Below the pieces are notes generated by a model. The model searched no databases. It was given only the letters and a program-made list of their open reading frames with translations, and had not been told where the DNA came from. A stretch of DNA of 64,000 nucleotides from Topomyia yanbarensis. Lineage: Eukaryota; Arthropoda; Insecta; Diptera; Culicidae. The position numbers were made by a program, and so were the translations under genes. The DNA lies in the NCBI RefSeq assembly GCF_030247195.1, contig NC_080671.1, positions 94,871,870 to 94,935,869 on the forward strand. Direction: 5' to 3'. This document shows positions 9,823-20,843 of this stretch, piece by piece (the stretch's first letter is position 1; each line of letters opens with the position of its first letter).

Positions 9823-12592
9823 GCTTCGAAAATTGTGTAACGTGTCAGACGTATCAAAATGACAATAAAGCGAAAACCGTTCATGATAGAAAATAACTTT
9901 CTGTAGAAAAAAATGACTTATCTTATGAAATATGCGTAAACTTGTAACGTGACAGACAGAAGCCTTGCCCAGATGTAATACGATCATCAGGCAAAGTTTC
10001 TGTCAGAACGTGAACATCGTAGTCGCGATTTTCGTCCTTAGCCCTCTGACGTTTTGGTAGTACAACCGCAAACCGTCAACGTCAGTCAGGTGTCCCGGCA
10101 CATTATCTGAACGCAATGTATACGATGGCAAGCTAGAAACCAAAAGGTTTTCAGGAAGCGAATCGTCATATACAGCAAAATACTCGCCTAAGAAGGGCGT
10201 TCGGAAGACCTCCTCACGTCCTCCAAACGCAGGGCCGGGACGATTGAGCTGGCAGCACGACTGCGTCGTAGCGCTCGGATGCTCGTGTGCTCAAATCGAA
10301 TCAAAATTGAAAGAGTAATATTAGAATTGTCTGATATAGCGACATTTAAATTGCTATTAAAAATCTAATTCTCATTCGGTGGTCGAAAAATAAAAAATCT
10401 CAATATTTGAAACATAGGTTTTGTCCGGCCTCCGGCCACTGTGTTCCTTGGGAAGCGACACCCTAATGACGAAATAATTGAAGTATGCGTCTATTTTTTT
10501 GATAAAGAACGATTCTTCCAAACAATATGTAAATCTAAGCGATTGTGCAACGTTTTTTCCTCGTATTGCTGTATGTATGCTTTTCGTTTGCGCGGGTAAC
10601 CCATATTTTGATGAATTTATTGGTTATTGAGACCATTTTATGGTATCTCGATGGTTGTTAAATTTGGCCCTGACGACATTTATGGTCTGTATGTATCTGA
10701 GACCATGAGAATTCGGTGCGTACAAGGTAATTGAGTTATCAACTTCGCTATGTCCGCCTCCTAATAGCGTCAGATTCCTCTATTGCACCCTGTTTTCCAA
10801 ATTCCTCTCCTAAAATTATATCTTACCACTCCAACTACAGAAACCTGAGATTGTTTCGATTTATCAAACCACCCAACGAGTATCTATCAGCACGAATCAC
10901 TAATACTTCCGTTCACGTACTCGGTAACCGACTCCACGCTGAAAACCTCCCTTCATGTATCGGTCGATGTAAGTAATAGATAAGCTGATTCATTAGAACA
11001 ACTTAGCACTAATTGATTTTTCTAATGCGTACCTTTCGCCTGCTTCGCCTAGAAGGATTCATCCATGGTCTACCCATCGTTGTTCGGTTTGTCTGTTCGC
11101 ATTTTCCGACACCGACCGACCCTTTTCACATTCCCTCGTGTGGCAAGGAGGTGGCAAAACCATCAAATCAAACCACAATTCAGCAAAAAAAAATACGACG
11201 TGATTCGTTGGATAATCCTTCCCTCTATCAGTAACCCGATGACCGTGTGGTCGTTAGAAGCCGGTTAAGAATGGTAAACGGCACGATAGGCTTGTACAGA
11301 AGAAAGCTTCCATGGATTTCAGTTCCCACTTTTCAAATGAATCTGCCATTTCTGGGACTATTTATATGTCCCGACCATTCTTCCCATCTGATTCGCTCCA
11401 TAGCACCGACTGTGCCATCATCACCGCTTTCTCTGTCTCCGTATGTGTGAGCGTTATGTGACTTTGTATCCAAACATATTACGAGTGCCGCCGTGCTTTT
11501 TTTCCTGCCAAGAAATTCCCAATGATATATGACCGTGCAGCGAAATGAAGATTCAGCCGAGCTGAAGAGCCGGCACTGCTGGTTGGATTAAACCTGCGCC
11601 GCTCCCGGCTTGCGGCTATGGGCTGTTACACGTAGAATGAAGGACGCCGCCGCCGCCGTCGAAAAAAAAATAGCTGTGGAAACGGCATTATCAGCTCGAA
11701 TGGGCGGAGGTCGTGCTCTAGATATAGCTATTTTGTGTAGTTTTTTTTACTTTCTCCTCTTCAGGCAATCCTTCCTGCCTGAGCTGAGCTGGGTTAAATG
11801 AACACGATGATTTGGAGTTTTATGGATCGGAAAGGTTTGTGAATGGGTCAGATGACGCGGAAAAACACGAATTTGCACGTGGATTGGTGGGACGGAAATA
11901 AATATTCGTTTATAGCACCGTAAAACGGCGTATCACTGGATGTAGGTAGGTACCTAGGTAGCGGCGAAAATATTAGCAATAAATATCTCAACATTTAGTG
12001 GTGAGGCCCAGGAGGGCCACTACTGGCGGAAAAAGAATCAAAAGTGAAGTGCACTTCTCGGATGAATGACCAATTTGCTTTTCACTAGACTAGCGTGATA
12101 CGGAAACGTGACGGAAAAGGAGGTGACACTTTAAAGTACCGATTGGCTCAAGAGGGCTCATCTCATATTATCTGGTGTTAGCTGAACGGAACTGGGTTGA
12201 TATTTTTAGCGACACAGAAACAGCTTTTAGTTCATTGTGGTTGTAAAACATGGAAAGGGTTTGGGAAAAAAAATTCTGTTGATATTCATCACATTGCTAT
12301 GGACTGCTTTTAGGTATGATTGATGGATTTTTCTTCAGAATTTATCCGCTACAAAAAGTGTTCTGTTTATGAAATTTGCCATTGGACGTTGTTAACTATA
12401 TAAATGTTATGTTTATTTTCCAATACCGTTAGGGAATGGGGCGTGATTTTCGTTATATTCATATTTTTGTAATCGAACAATAAGGAGAGTAGCTATATTC
12501 ATAGGATCAGTCCCGCCATAGCGTAGCCAGAAATTTGGTTTGGGGGAAATTTTGGTTCTATTTTTTTTTGTTAATTTGCGCAAAGTGAATTT
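9823..12592. other. Non-coding DNA between retrotransposon A and the nested composite
   Basis: No gene is supportable. TGTAACGTGACAG-type motifs recur near 9838 and 9944. A block at about 10618-10725 (GACCATTTTATGGTATCTCGATGG and onward) matches a block at 59920-60030, so it is a dispersed repeat. A GC-richer stretch at 11540-11720 (GCCGCCGCCGCCG and CGGCTTGCGG) has short frames on the plus strand but no domain. I cannot assign the rest. Confidence 0.45.
10618..10725 (+). repeat. Dispersed repeat, copy 1 (pair with 59880-60030)
   Basis: The core reads GACCATTTTATGGTATCTCG, then ATGGTTGTTAAATTTGGCCC. The copy near 59930 reads GACCATTTTCTGGTGTCTTG, then ATGGTTGTGAATTTTGGCAC, in the same orientation. 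Both are preceded by TTATTG(A/C)GACC-type sequence. It is non-coding and probably part of a small transposable element whose ends I could not place. Confidence 0.6.
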
Positions 12593-13140
12593 AACCGTTA
12601 TGTGTCCAACAAAAAAACAGGCCAACGAGGGTACCCGTGTACCTACAAATTGAAATGCTCATAACTATGGTTTCCTTTAACCAATTTGAATATTTTAGAT
12701 GTTTTGGATTCCGGAGCACTTTTTCATTCTGTAAAATTGAACCGGACGAATCGATCTGGTTCTTGGTAATCCGGATTTTTCGGAGTAATGTTCCACACTG
12801 ATAGAATATATTCGTAAATCGCTAGGAATTTGTTTCGCATAGACAATTTTCATAAAATATACGAATTTTTTCGTACATATGATGAATCGTTCGTAGTTAT
12901 ATTGAATTTTTTTATTTTTTATTACGAATTTTTCATGAATACCACGAAACGACTTTCGTTGGCTTATTACGAAGCAGCTTCATTCGGCAAACGAATTGTT
13001 CGCTGCTATATACGAACATCTTTGTAATATTTACGAGTACTATTCGTCAAACCGTCAACGTCAAAAGAGCTTCAATAGAAGTAGGATATGGAGTCATTGT
13101 TGCTATACGTCAACAATTCATCACGACGGTCTCAGTCTGA

Positions 13141-13323
13141 CTATTTAGTAGCCGTATCCGTGCCCGCCGGTTTCAGGAAGATTTCCTGAACCTCTTTCGT
13201 TTCCAGTTGATTCAGAATCCGGAGCTGTACGGATTCAGCTGAGCCATCGCGAACTGCTCGTTGGTTTTGTATGAATAAGATTGAGTTTTTCTCTGCCGGA
13301 GCAATATCAAAATAATATGCCAT
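13141..13323 (-). CDS. Unrecognised 60-codon ORF directly downstream of a processed-pseudogene poly(A)
   Basis: The minus-strand frame starts at an ATG whose A is the last base of the poly(A) of the adjacent TXNL1 copy and ends at a TAG. The product is hydrophilic and begins MAYYFDIAPAEKNS; the composition looks protein-like, not low-complexity. Codon use is more balanced than in the surrounding AT-rich DNA. I do not recognise the family. It may be a fragment of a second host gene brought into the element, or a chance frame. No promoter or intron signal is visible. Confidence 0.3.
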   Translation of the reverse strand: MAYYFDIAPAEKNSILFIQNQRAVRDGSAESVQLRILNQLETKEVQEIFLKPAGTDTATK

Positions 13324-13330
13324 TTTTTTT

Positions 13331-14150
13331 CAGCTCATTATTTTATTGAACAATTTATAAAAAGAACAAGTTCACGCGCATCACTATCTTCAGCCTTTTA
13401 AGTATACGATCAAACATATTCGTCACCGCACCTATCCACCGCCCTCTAACCATCCTTCTCCCGGCGGCTCAAACAATCTAGTGGCTTTCACCCTTCTTCC
13501 CAGCCACCCACTGGAAGTCATCCATCTTAGCCGTTGCAATCGGTGACCCGATGAAGGCCAAATGATCGATAATGGTCGTCTCGTCACCAGAATGGTTATC
13601 CTTCACGAACAGCTGCATATTCTGCACGTTCTGAAATTTAACGAAGTGCAACGGAATCGGCGATTCCGACACAATTTCCTTCTGCCCCAGTATCAGATCC
13701 TGCACCGAAACTTGCGATTTGGCCATATCGAAATCGATGGTGCTTGGTTGATTGATAAAGATTCTCACCTTTTTTCGGTCCGTGAGAGGGCGGTGCTTTG
13801 AACTTGATGGCACTGATTTTGACCAGCTGATTGAAGGTAATCGAAATGATCAACTGTTCGTCACAATTGGACACCAGGTTACCACCGCTCGAACTGAGCG
13901 CATTCACCATCAGGTGGACATTCGATTCGTTCAAACATTCGCACTGGTTCTTCTGGATGAAGGTGTTCAAGTCCAACATTCCATGACCGTAATCTTCTCC
14001 AGATTCATACAAGCTGGCGACGTAATGTTTCTGTATTTTGGCTTCAAGTCCATTAATGTCTGCACCCTGCATCGTGTCAATCTTTGTTCTGGCTCGGTAG
14101 AAAATAAACATTGGCATGGTCGACATGCCCTGGGACGGCGCCGATGATTA
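13331..14150 (-). pseudogene. TXNL1: Processed pseudogene of thioredoxin-like protein 1 (TXNL1, PITH domain), 5'-truncated
   Basis: TXNL1 is a cytosolic redox protein bound to the 26S proteasome; it has an N-terminal thioredoxin domain and a C-terminal PITH domain. On the minus strand the copy starts inside the thioredoxin fold (MPMFIFYR, equivalent to the cis-Pro strand), continues KIDTMQGADINGLE and then the PITH hallmarks NQCECLNES, CDEQLIISITFNQLVK, VRIFINQP, LHFVKFQNVQN and FVKDN.SG.E, and ends GKKGESH plus stop at 13478. A frameshift in an A-run near 13770-13790 separates two frames. There are no introns, and a 3' UTR of about 145 bp ends in AATAAA (13342-13347) followed by an A-tract (13323-13330). 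These are marks of LINE-mediated retroposition. The active-site CxxC half is missing. Confidence 0.85.
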
Positions 14151-14603
14151 CGAAAACTTCTCTTAGATGAACGAAATGAATTCGTGCGACCAACGAGATT
14201 GTTCGTAATATACACAAATGTTTATTAAAATAAGCAAAACATTTCGTTTCATTCACGAAAAATAGTGTCGTTTTCAACGACAACATTCGTGCAATGTACA
14301 TTAAATAAATAAAATTTACGAAATCTTTCGTTCATCAAGCGACCATTTCTTCACACCACATTTGGCCACACCGTTTTTTTTAAATTAAAAAAAAAATCGA
14401 AGTTGTCAAACATCGATCCCAAAAGATCGACTGAAAACAATAAGAGGCTAACAAATACGAAAACTTTTCTAAAATAAACGAAATGAATTCGTGCGACCAA
14501 CGAAGTTGTTCGTAATATACGTAAACATTTATTGAATTAAACGAATCATTTCGCTTCATTCACGAAAAATAATGTCGCTATCAACGATAGCATACGTGCA
14601 GTG
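14145..14603. repeat. Tandem duplicate of the TTCGT-rich arm
   Basis: Two copies of roughly 190 bp (14145-14340 and 14455-14603, the latter continuing at 16136-16200) share AAACGAAATGAATTCGTGCG, GTTCGTAATATAC and CATTCACGAAAAATA in the same order. They are separated by a short A/T-rich spacer. The second copy is interrupted by the 14604-16126 insertion. Confidence 0.75.
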
Positions 14604-16126
14604 GGTGTCCGGCCATTAGGCCGAAGGTCATTCGGCCGAAGGTCATTAGGCCGAATGGTCATTATGCCGAATGGCCATTAGGCCGAATAGTCCTTAGGCC
14701 GAATGATCATTGGGCCGAATGGACTTTAGGTCGGGTGCTTAATAGAGAGGAGGGAAAGGGATCCGAAAAAATGGGATCCGAAACATATCCCGTACAGCTT
14801 TCGGAGCTTCTCAGTATGAGCTAAATTTTCGTATCTCGGTTGAACGAATCTGGTATTGCTTCCATTGTCTGGATATCATAAATATTTTTTTTTTTCATTT
14901 GAGGTCCGAGCACATGGATTGAAGCGATGCGGGGTAGCCTCGTTAGGCGCTATAATAATTTATTTTTTTAGGCAGAAGGATGCTAAGCACATAAAATCTG
15001 TCTGTAATTAAAATAATCTGTTCTATCAATCAATAATGCTTTATAAAGTCTTGTGGAATGGAAACAATCCAATTTTCTTCTTTCATATTCCTTCTCTACC
15101 ATTTTGTCTCACCCTCTTCCACTATCTCTTAATTTTCTATTTTGTTCTACATTCTCTCTCAAAATCTCTAATTATTTCCTTAACTCAATTAATTTAAATC
15201 ACTGATGTTTTATCCTTCTTTTCAATATGAGCTGTTCTTTCAAATTATATCCTGTGCATTCTACGATTTCTATCCAGCTAGTAAAATTACCGAAGTTGAC
15301 CTAGATGTTAATTCACATTTATAAAACATTGTATACAACTTTTACTAAAGTTCAATCTTTTTAATTCGATTACGGCAATTAAAGCGGATAACTTATTCTA
15401 GAAGTTGTCATTGTACATGCCACTAAGTTGCAATTTTTTTAGAAGGCATGAACAAAAACACTGTCGGGTCAAATATTTCACCAGAAACACGCATATTTAT
15501 TTATTTACTTTTTGAACTTTCTATCGCATGCAGCGAAGCCTGTGTGATGTGGCTTTGCCGCATAACCGAGGCCAAGGATCCGAAGCAGCGTAAAGCTGCT
15601 TAGGATCCGCCGGACGAGGTGGCCGCCGACCCGCCGTCGGAAGCGGCGGCCCCTCGCAAGCGAAGTTGTGATCTACTCGTTTGCCCGGATTATTCAAACA
15701 TATGGGCTATCAATTAGTTTAAGTCCCGGATTGAAGCGATGTGGCGTAGCCACATTAGGCGACCATTTTATTTTTTATTCCATGCAGTCAATAAATCAGT
15801 AGCGAAAAATGGGGTGTAAATATGCTAAACGTTATAATTTTAAGTTAAAAAAAATCAAATAAATCACCCTTCATTGAAAACTGATCATTCTTTTCCGTTC
15901 CAAACACTTCATCTATCACTCTTTGGTTTATTTGTTCTAATGGCTGTTCAGCCTTTTGTATTCGGATGAATGACCATTCGACCTAATGGCCATTCGGCCT
16001 AATGACCATTCGGCCTAATGTCCATTCTGCCTAATGACCATTCGACCTAATGATCATTCGGCCTAATGACCATTCGGCCTAATGACCATTCGGCCTAATG
16101 ACCATTCGGCCTAATGACCCAGCATC
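14604..16126. mobile_element. 1.5-kb TIR element with CATTAGGCCGAA subrepeats and 9-bp target duplication (Mutator-like candidate)
   Basis: CGTGCAGTG flanks the unit at 14595-14603 and 16127-16135, a perfect 9-bp duplication, and the interrupted arm resumes exactly as in its neighbouring tandem copy. The termini (GGTGTCCGGCCATTAGGCC and the inverse of GGCCTAATGACCCAGCATC) are imperfect inverted repeats. About 7 units of an 18-bp repeat at the left (14610-14735) face about 9 inverted units at the right (15960-16115). No transposase frame is present. Nine-bp duplications are characteristic of Mutator-like elements; this assignment is inference. Confidence 0.75.
15525..15765. repeat. GC-rich hairpin cluster inside the 14604-16126 element
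   Basis: In otherwise AT-rich DNA there are several strong stem-loops: GATGTGGC...GCCGCAT, GGATCC-GAAGCAGC flanked inversely by GCTGCTT-GGATCC (about 15575-15608), a CCGCCGACCCG...CGGCGG block and ATGTGGCGTAGCCACAT (about 15740). A related phrase GGATTGAAGCGATGCGGGG lies at 14920, outside the cluster but within the same element. Nothing suggests protein coding. Confidence 0.6.
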
Positions 16127-16316
16127 CGTGCAGTGTATACTAAAGATGTAAAATTTACGAAAGCTTTCGTTCACCAAGCGGCCATTCTTGTTCATGAAAT
16201 AAACGAAACCTACTATTTACAATGCACGAAAATACTTCGTTGCAGAAAACGACGAAAGAATTCGTGCATTGCACGATCGATTTCATTATATTTACGAATT
16301 TATATTATCGGTGCTG

Positions 16317-19300
16317 TACTAGGGTATGATTTGTAAATTATAATAATACCCTAACAATATAAGTATCAAAAATCTTCAAATTGTTTCGGAAGTCTGTTAT
16401 TTATTGTTACGGGACCCTATGGCAATTTGAAAAATGGAATTAGAATGGAATGGCTACTGACGGCCCCAAGGGAACCTGCTACGGATTGTCCGTTCCGGGG
16501 TCAAATCACCAAATGGTTCTAAAACCACGAGATACAGCCTACTGACACATTCCACGCACTTGTATCGCTTACCTCATGAAAATAAATCTGCTAATATAAG
16601 TAAAAGTTGTTCTGAAATATGTTGGTACAGGTTTAAGGCTCCCAAATCATAGATTATATATCTATGATCCTATGATCCTTAAAACAAATTTTTTGACGCT
16701 CGTCAATAAAAACCAGTAATACTTTTAAGACTCGTTTTTAATAATTGAATATATTTTCCCGTACCACACCGGTATGCTCGTAATAAAATTAATTTGGAGT
16801 AATCTTAAATGCCATTTTACTGTATACATATTGTGCAAAGATTTCATCTTTGGACGCAGATTTTTTGAGTGAATGGATTGCCGGATAAAAGGGGGCAGAA
16901 ATTGACCTTTTTATCGTTGTCCCCTAACGCAAAAATCTTTTTTTTTTTTCAATTTTTCACGAAAACAATGCACGATATCTATGAAATATTTTCAGAAACT
17001 ATTAGTACTCATCAATACCATTCCAAAAATGTGCTATTTGTATATAACAAACTTTGAAATCGTTCTTTCATATGAGTGCACTGAAGTGTTGTCCCCCAAC
17101 GCTTTCCGTTACAGTACGGTAAATCCTTCTGCAGAGATACTTTGGGAGCCTACAGAACAGGATATAGACATAAAAGATATAAGCAACCTATTTCAAAAAT
17201 AGCGCAGCCATGCAGTGGTATGAGTGGCCTAAGGGGTGGAAAGAGAGGGGCGGGGGAAGGGGTTATGCCATTAAGGGGAAGGCCTACCTTATAATATCGC
17301 AAAATAATCGAGTTTTTATTACATCTATCAATGGATAAACTATCTAAGGATAAATCAACAATTTCAGAACAGGGTTCAAAGATATGGAATGGAACGCAAT
17401 ATGCCAAACAAGTATGACAGCGCACGGAATAATTTGGTCATAGGGAATAACACTCACTTGTCCTCCTTAAATATTCTTTCAAATTGACGGGATAACATTG
17501 TTCAACACACGATCGGGGAGCAGAACGAAAAAGAAAATGGCTAGAGTTTTGGGTCCCAGGAAACCCCTGGTGAAGAAATTTTTGAAAAAAATTAGAACCG
17601 GGCTTCACAGTTTAAAACCAAAGTTTGTATGGAGAACTAGCGGTGTTCAAGAGGCAGGATATCAATAAAAATGGTCATCTTAAATTTTCGCATAAAGTCT
17701 TACATAAAATGCTTATTGCATCGAAAAAGTAATCTATGCAAGTTTTTAGCGCAATCGGACATCATTAAGGGGGTGCGGCGTTTGAATATTGACATTATAA
17801 GAAAAAATCCAAAGGGGGGGTACATGAAATGTCTAAAAATAGCATGAAACATCAGCATCTAGTCTCAAAACAAACGAAAACCGCTGAAAACAAATTATAA
17901 TTTTTTTTTAGATCCAAGGACTTGGAAATTTTTGAAAAAATGATTCGAAAATAAAAAAATTTACTGTAATGCCCTACGATTGAAAAAAATTTCCCATCGA
18001 ACTAGGCTTGGTAGCAGCACAAAAAAAAAGATGGCAGGGATTTGGGGTTCCAACTAAATCACCATGAAGGAGTTTTTGAAAAAAACTGGAACGGGACTTC
18101 ACAGTTTAAAACCAAAGTTTTGTGAAATTTTTGAAAATTTGCAAAATTTTAAGTGAAAATGGACATTTTTGATCGAATTTTTCCAACGTATTGGGCTTGA
18201 GAGCAGAACAAATAAAAAGATGGCGGAGATTTACAGTTCCGACTAAATCGCCGTGGAGAATTTTTTGAAAAAAAATTGGAACGGGACTTCACAGTTTATA
18301 ATTATGGACCACTTGGAACAAACCACGGTTTGTTTTTTCTAAATTGATTTTCTTCTACATGAACCAAACATCGCAGTTTAACACAGCTTTTTAATGTCTT
18401 TATAGCACGTTAAAGTCAAAATTTTGTCGAGGATGCGCATTTCTCAGAATTTGCAAATAAAAGATACAATTTCACGAAATTCTCCAGTTTTCCATCATTT
18501 AGATAATTCAGTGACAAGCTGGCCAGCTGACCCATAAGACCGACCCATAATTGTGCGCAGATTTTTAACAATTTTTTCTTACTGAAATATATCTAAATTT
18601 TCCAAAAGCTGCGTCTTTCCCTTCTTTTCCAAAAATCAAGTAAAACGGCTGCATTTTGATTAATTTCCGCAATCATAACTATTAAATAACTTCTTGCAGA
18701 TCTATGAGTAGAAACGGTTGAACAAACGCCAGAGGTTGAACTGGAAGGGCTATCTTCTATTTCGAAATCTTTACTTCAACCGTATTACTAGTTTTTCGCG
18801 ATATTATAGACAATATGTAAATATCATAACTGCTTGATTGAGTATAGTCGTTTGACAGTCTTACCTTTGCTGAGTTGCTTCAGTGTCACATTTGTTTATT
18901 TTTAACGCAACAAGAAAATAAATATTGAACCACCCTAATGACGTTTTTTGATCTGCCCTAATGAACAGTCAATTTTATTTTTAAGATTTTATAATGTCAA
19001 AAAACAAAGTCAGCGCATTAAAATTGCTTGAACAAACTTATTTGGTCAACAAAATAAAAATTTGTTGAGTCACCCTAATAAACAGTTAATTTTATTTAAT
19101 ATATTTTCCGATGTCAATAATGTATTCAACTTACCGAAACTACTTGAAACCACCTTTTTCGAACCATTAGAAAGTGGCGAATGTGGTCTACAATCTATTC
19201 TATAGCGGGCCACACTGTGGTATGCGGTGTGGCCTGTTCTCAATCCATATTAATTTGATTTCTAAATATCATTTGTCAAATTCACATGAAGGTGAAACTA

Positions 19301-19909
19301 GAAATACATCTAGCTTGGCATTTCAAATCTTTGTTTTGAGTTATTCACATGTCTAGAGGTAATATACTTCGCTTTGTTTGAGCTTCAACAAACACTTCGG
19401 TCGCGTTAGGGGACAACACTTCATATGCGACCATTTGTGTTCATTTTGGTGTTGTCCCCTAACGCAGAGTTTGCAACGGTTGTTATATAAATTTCATGAA
19501 AGCACGACAATCTAAGTATACAGTATTGTTCTGTGACTATCGATGATCAAATTCCTAGAACAAATGGATACTCTAAAGTTTGAGATAGAGCAGGTTTTTT
19601 GATAAATACAAGTGTAGGTTGGAAAATCAATATTTTGCTCTGTTGTCGCCTAACGCGACATTTTCGCCTCTCAGAATGAAATGACAACCTGAAAAATATC
19701 GAACCCATAACATTAACGTTGTGTTAGATCTTTCAAAGTATTCAATTAAGTGTTTTGAGCGTACATCGTAGGATTTTTCAAACGACAAGCTGTTAACAGT
19801 TGCATAATGCGTGCAAACGTTGTCCCCTAACGATGGAATGTGTCTACTGATGTAATTCTATGAATTTTGATACCCATATTGCTAGTATTCCATTGAAATC
19901 CACAAATAG
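16317..19909. other. Interior of the outer composite element, non-coding
   Basis: AT-rich DNA without a supportable gene. It carries six near-identical 15-bp motifs GTTGTCCCCTAACGC (16916, 17088, 19403 inverted, 19451, 19642, 19819), a three-copy repeat at 17520-18310, and a direct duplication around 18932-19110 (CACCCTAAT...AACAGT.AATTTTATTT). Confidence 0.6.
17520..18310. repeat. Three diverged direct copies of a GCAGAACAAA...CTTCACAGTTTA unit
   Basis: Units begin near 17520, 18015 and 18192. Each shares GCAG.ACAAAAA(G)AAAATGGC, TTTTTGAAAAAAA, (T/A)GGAACGGGACTTCACAGTTT or a close variant, and the first two continue AAAACCAAAGTTT. Spacing is unequal, so these are dispersed direct duplications rather than a regular satellite. 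Confidence 0.7.
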
Positions 19910-20298
19910 TATTCCAGCACTGGAACATGCTTCCGGAAATCCGGATTACCAGGAACCGAATGAAGTAAGCCGATTCATTTTTACCATGTCTATAAGTGGA
20001 TGAGTTACCGAATCCAAAACAACCAAAAGTATCAAAATCGGTTGGAAATTATCTTAGTCATTGGCATTTCAGTTTTGCGGGTACCCGGATACTCACGTGG
20101 GCCTGTTACGTAGTAAAAAAATCAGGTGCCCCTCCTCACTCCCCCCTTACTATTTCAACAATATTATTAACTCAAAAGCTTGACTTAGTGAAGTTCTAAG
20201 ATGTCACAAAGTTTCAATTTCCAGCTATGGATAGAACATGGGAAATTCATTAATTGAAAACTAAAAAGGCACCCGGGTATCGCGTCGGACACATAATA

Positions 20299-20843
20299 GT
20301 TAATAACCTTTTCAACACAGATACTTTACATGCGTGAACAGAAACAATTTGATTGCTTGGGGTAGTCCTTAGTTACGATTAAGCCACGATGGATTTGATT
20401 CATTGGAATTTAGTGAATAGGAATTGATATAGTGTTACAAAGTAGCTTGAAGATGTCAACACAATTTCAATTCCACAGTAAAACCATGTATTTACTGAAC
20501 TTTTGACCTTAAGTCGAAAGTGAATGATTGATGCATGTTTTGAATCTTAATGTTGGTTATGATAGATTCAATATAAAATTTGGCGCTGGCTATTATCCTC
20601 GTCGCTCGTCATATGCATTTTTTCTTTATCAGATTGAGCACATATTCGCTCTTGGTGTTTTCACTGATTCACGTTATGAATACAGCTTAAAGTAGTGATC
20701 GCAGCGCGGCAAAAATGTGTTTCTCGCAAATAAATCGAAGGGGGGGGGGCTAAATTCAACCGCATATTGAACCCCCAACTTGAAGCTTGGTTTGTGAAAA
20801 TTGGTTCCGTCATCATCGATGAACCTAGGTAACTTTAATACTC
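20299..20843. other. Unassigned AT-rich spacer
   Basis: No gene, repeat or structural element is evident apart from a poly-G run (GGGGGGGGG) near 20745. Confidence 0.5.

Larger units (their letters stand above)
12794..16316. mobile_element. Gene-carrying TIR element with TTCGT-rich arms
   Basis: The left terminus (CACACTGATAGAATATATTC, then GTAAAT) and the right terminus (ATTTACGAATTTATATTATC, then GGTGCTG) are imperfect inverted repeats. Both arms are full of CGAA/TTCG words. The right arm exists in two tandem copies: 14145-14340 and 14455-14603, the latter continuing at 16136 after an insertion. Between the arms lies sequence unlike the rest: a short ORF (13141-13323) and a processed TXNL1 copy. 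I infer that the element captured, or received by L1-type retroposition, host gene sequence. No transposase is seen. Confidence 0.6.
12597..20298. mobile_element. Outer composite element with long terminal inverted repeats
   Basis: The left end (GTTATGTGTCC, 12597 onward) and the right end (GGACACATAATAGT, to 20298) are inverted copies, and the match resumes inward. The left arm GGTTCTTGGTAATCCGGATT near 12758 pairs with AATCCGGATTACCAGGAACC near 19938, followed on both sides by a GTTCCA.../...TGGAAC segment. The arms are therefore about 200-390 bp and diverged. The interior holds nested elements (12794-16316, 14604-16126), a triple repeat (17520-18310) and recurrent GTTGTCCCCTAACGC motifs. 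No transposase frame is visible, so this is non-autonomous or eroded. Target duplications were not resolved. Confidence 0.55.

Noticed and set aside
10731..11450. Several plus-strand frames of 65-80 codons
   Set aside because: Overlapping frames with no conserved motif and no splice pattern linking them.
14610..16120. CRISPR-like look of regularly spaced short repeats
   Set aside because: The repeats are contiguous without unique spacers, occur at both ends of a TIR element and in opposite orientations; the genome is eukaryotic.
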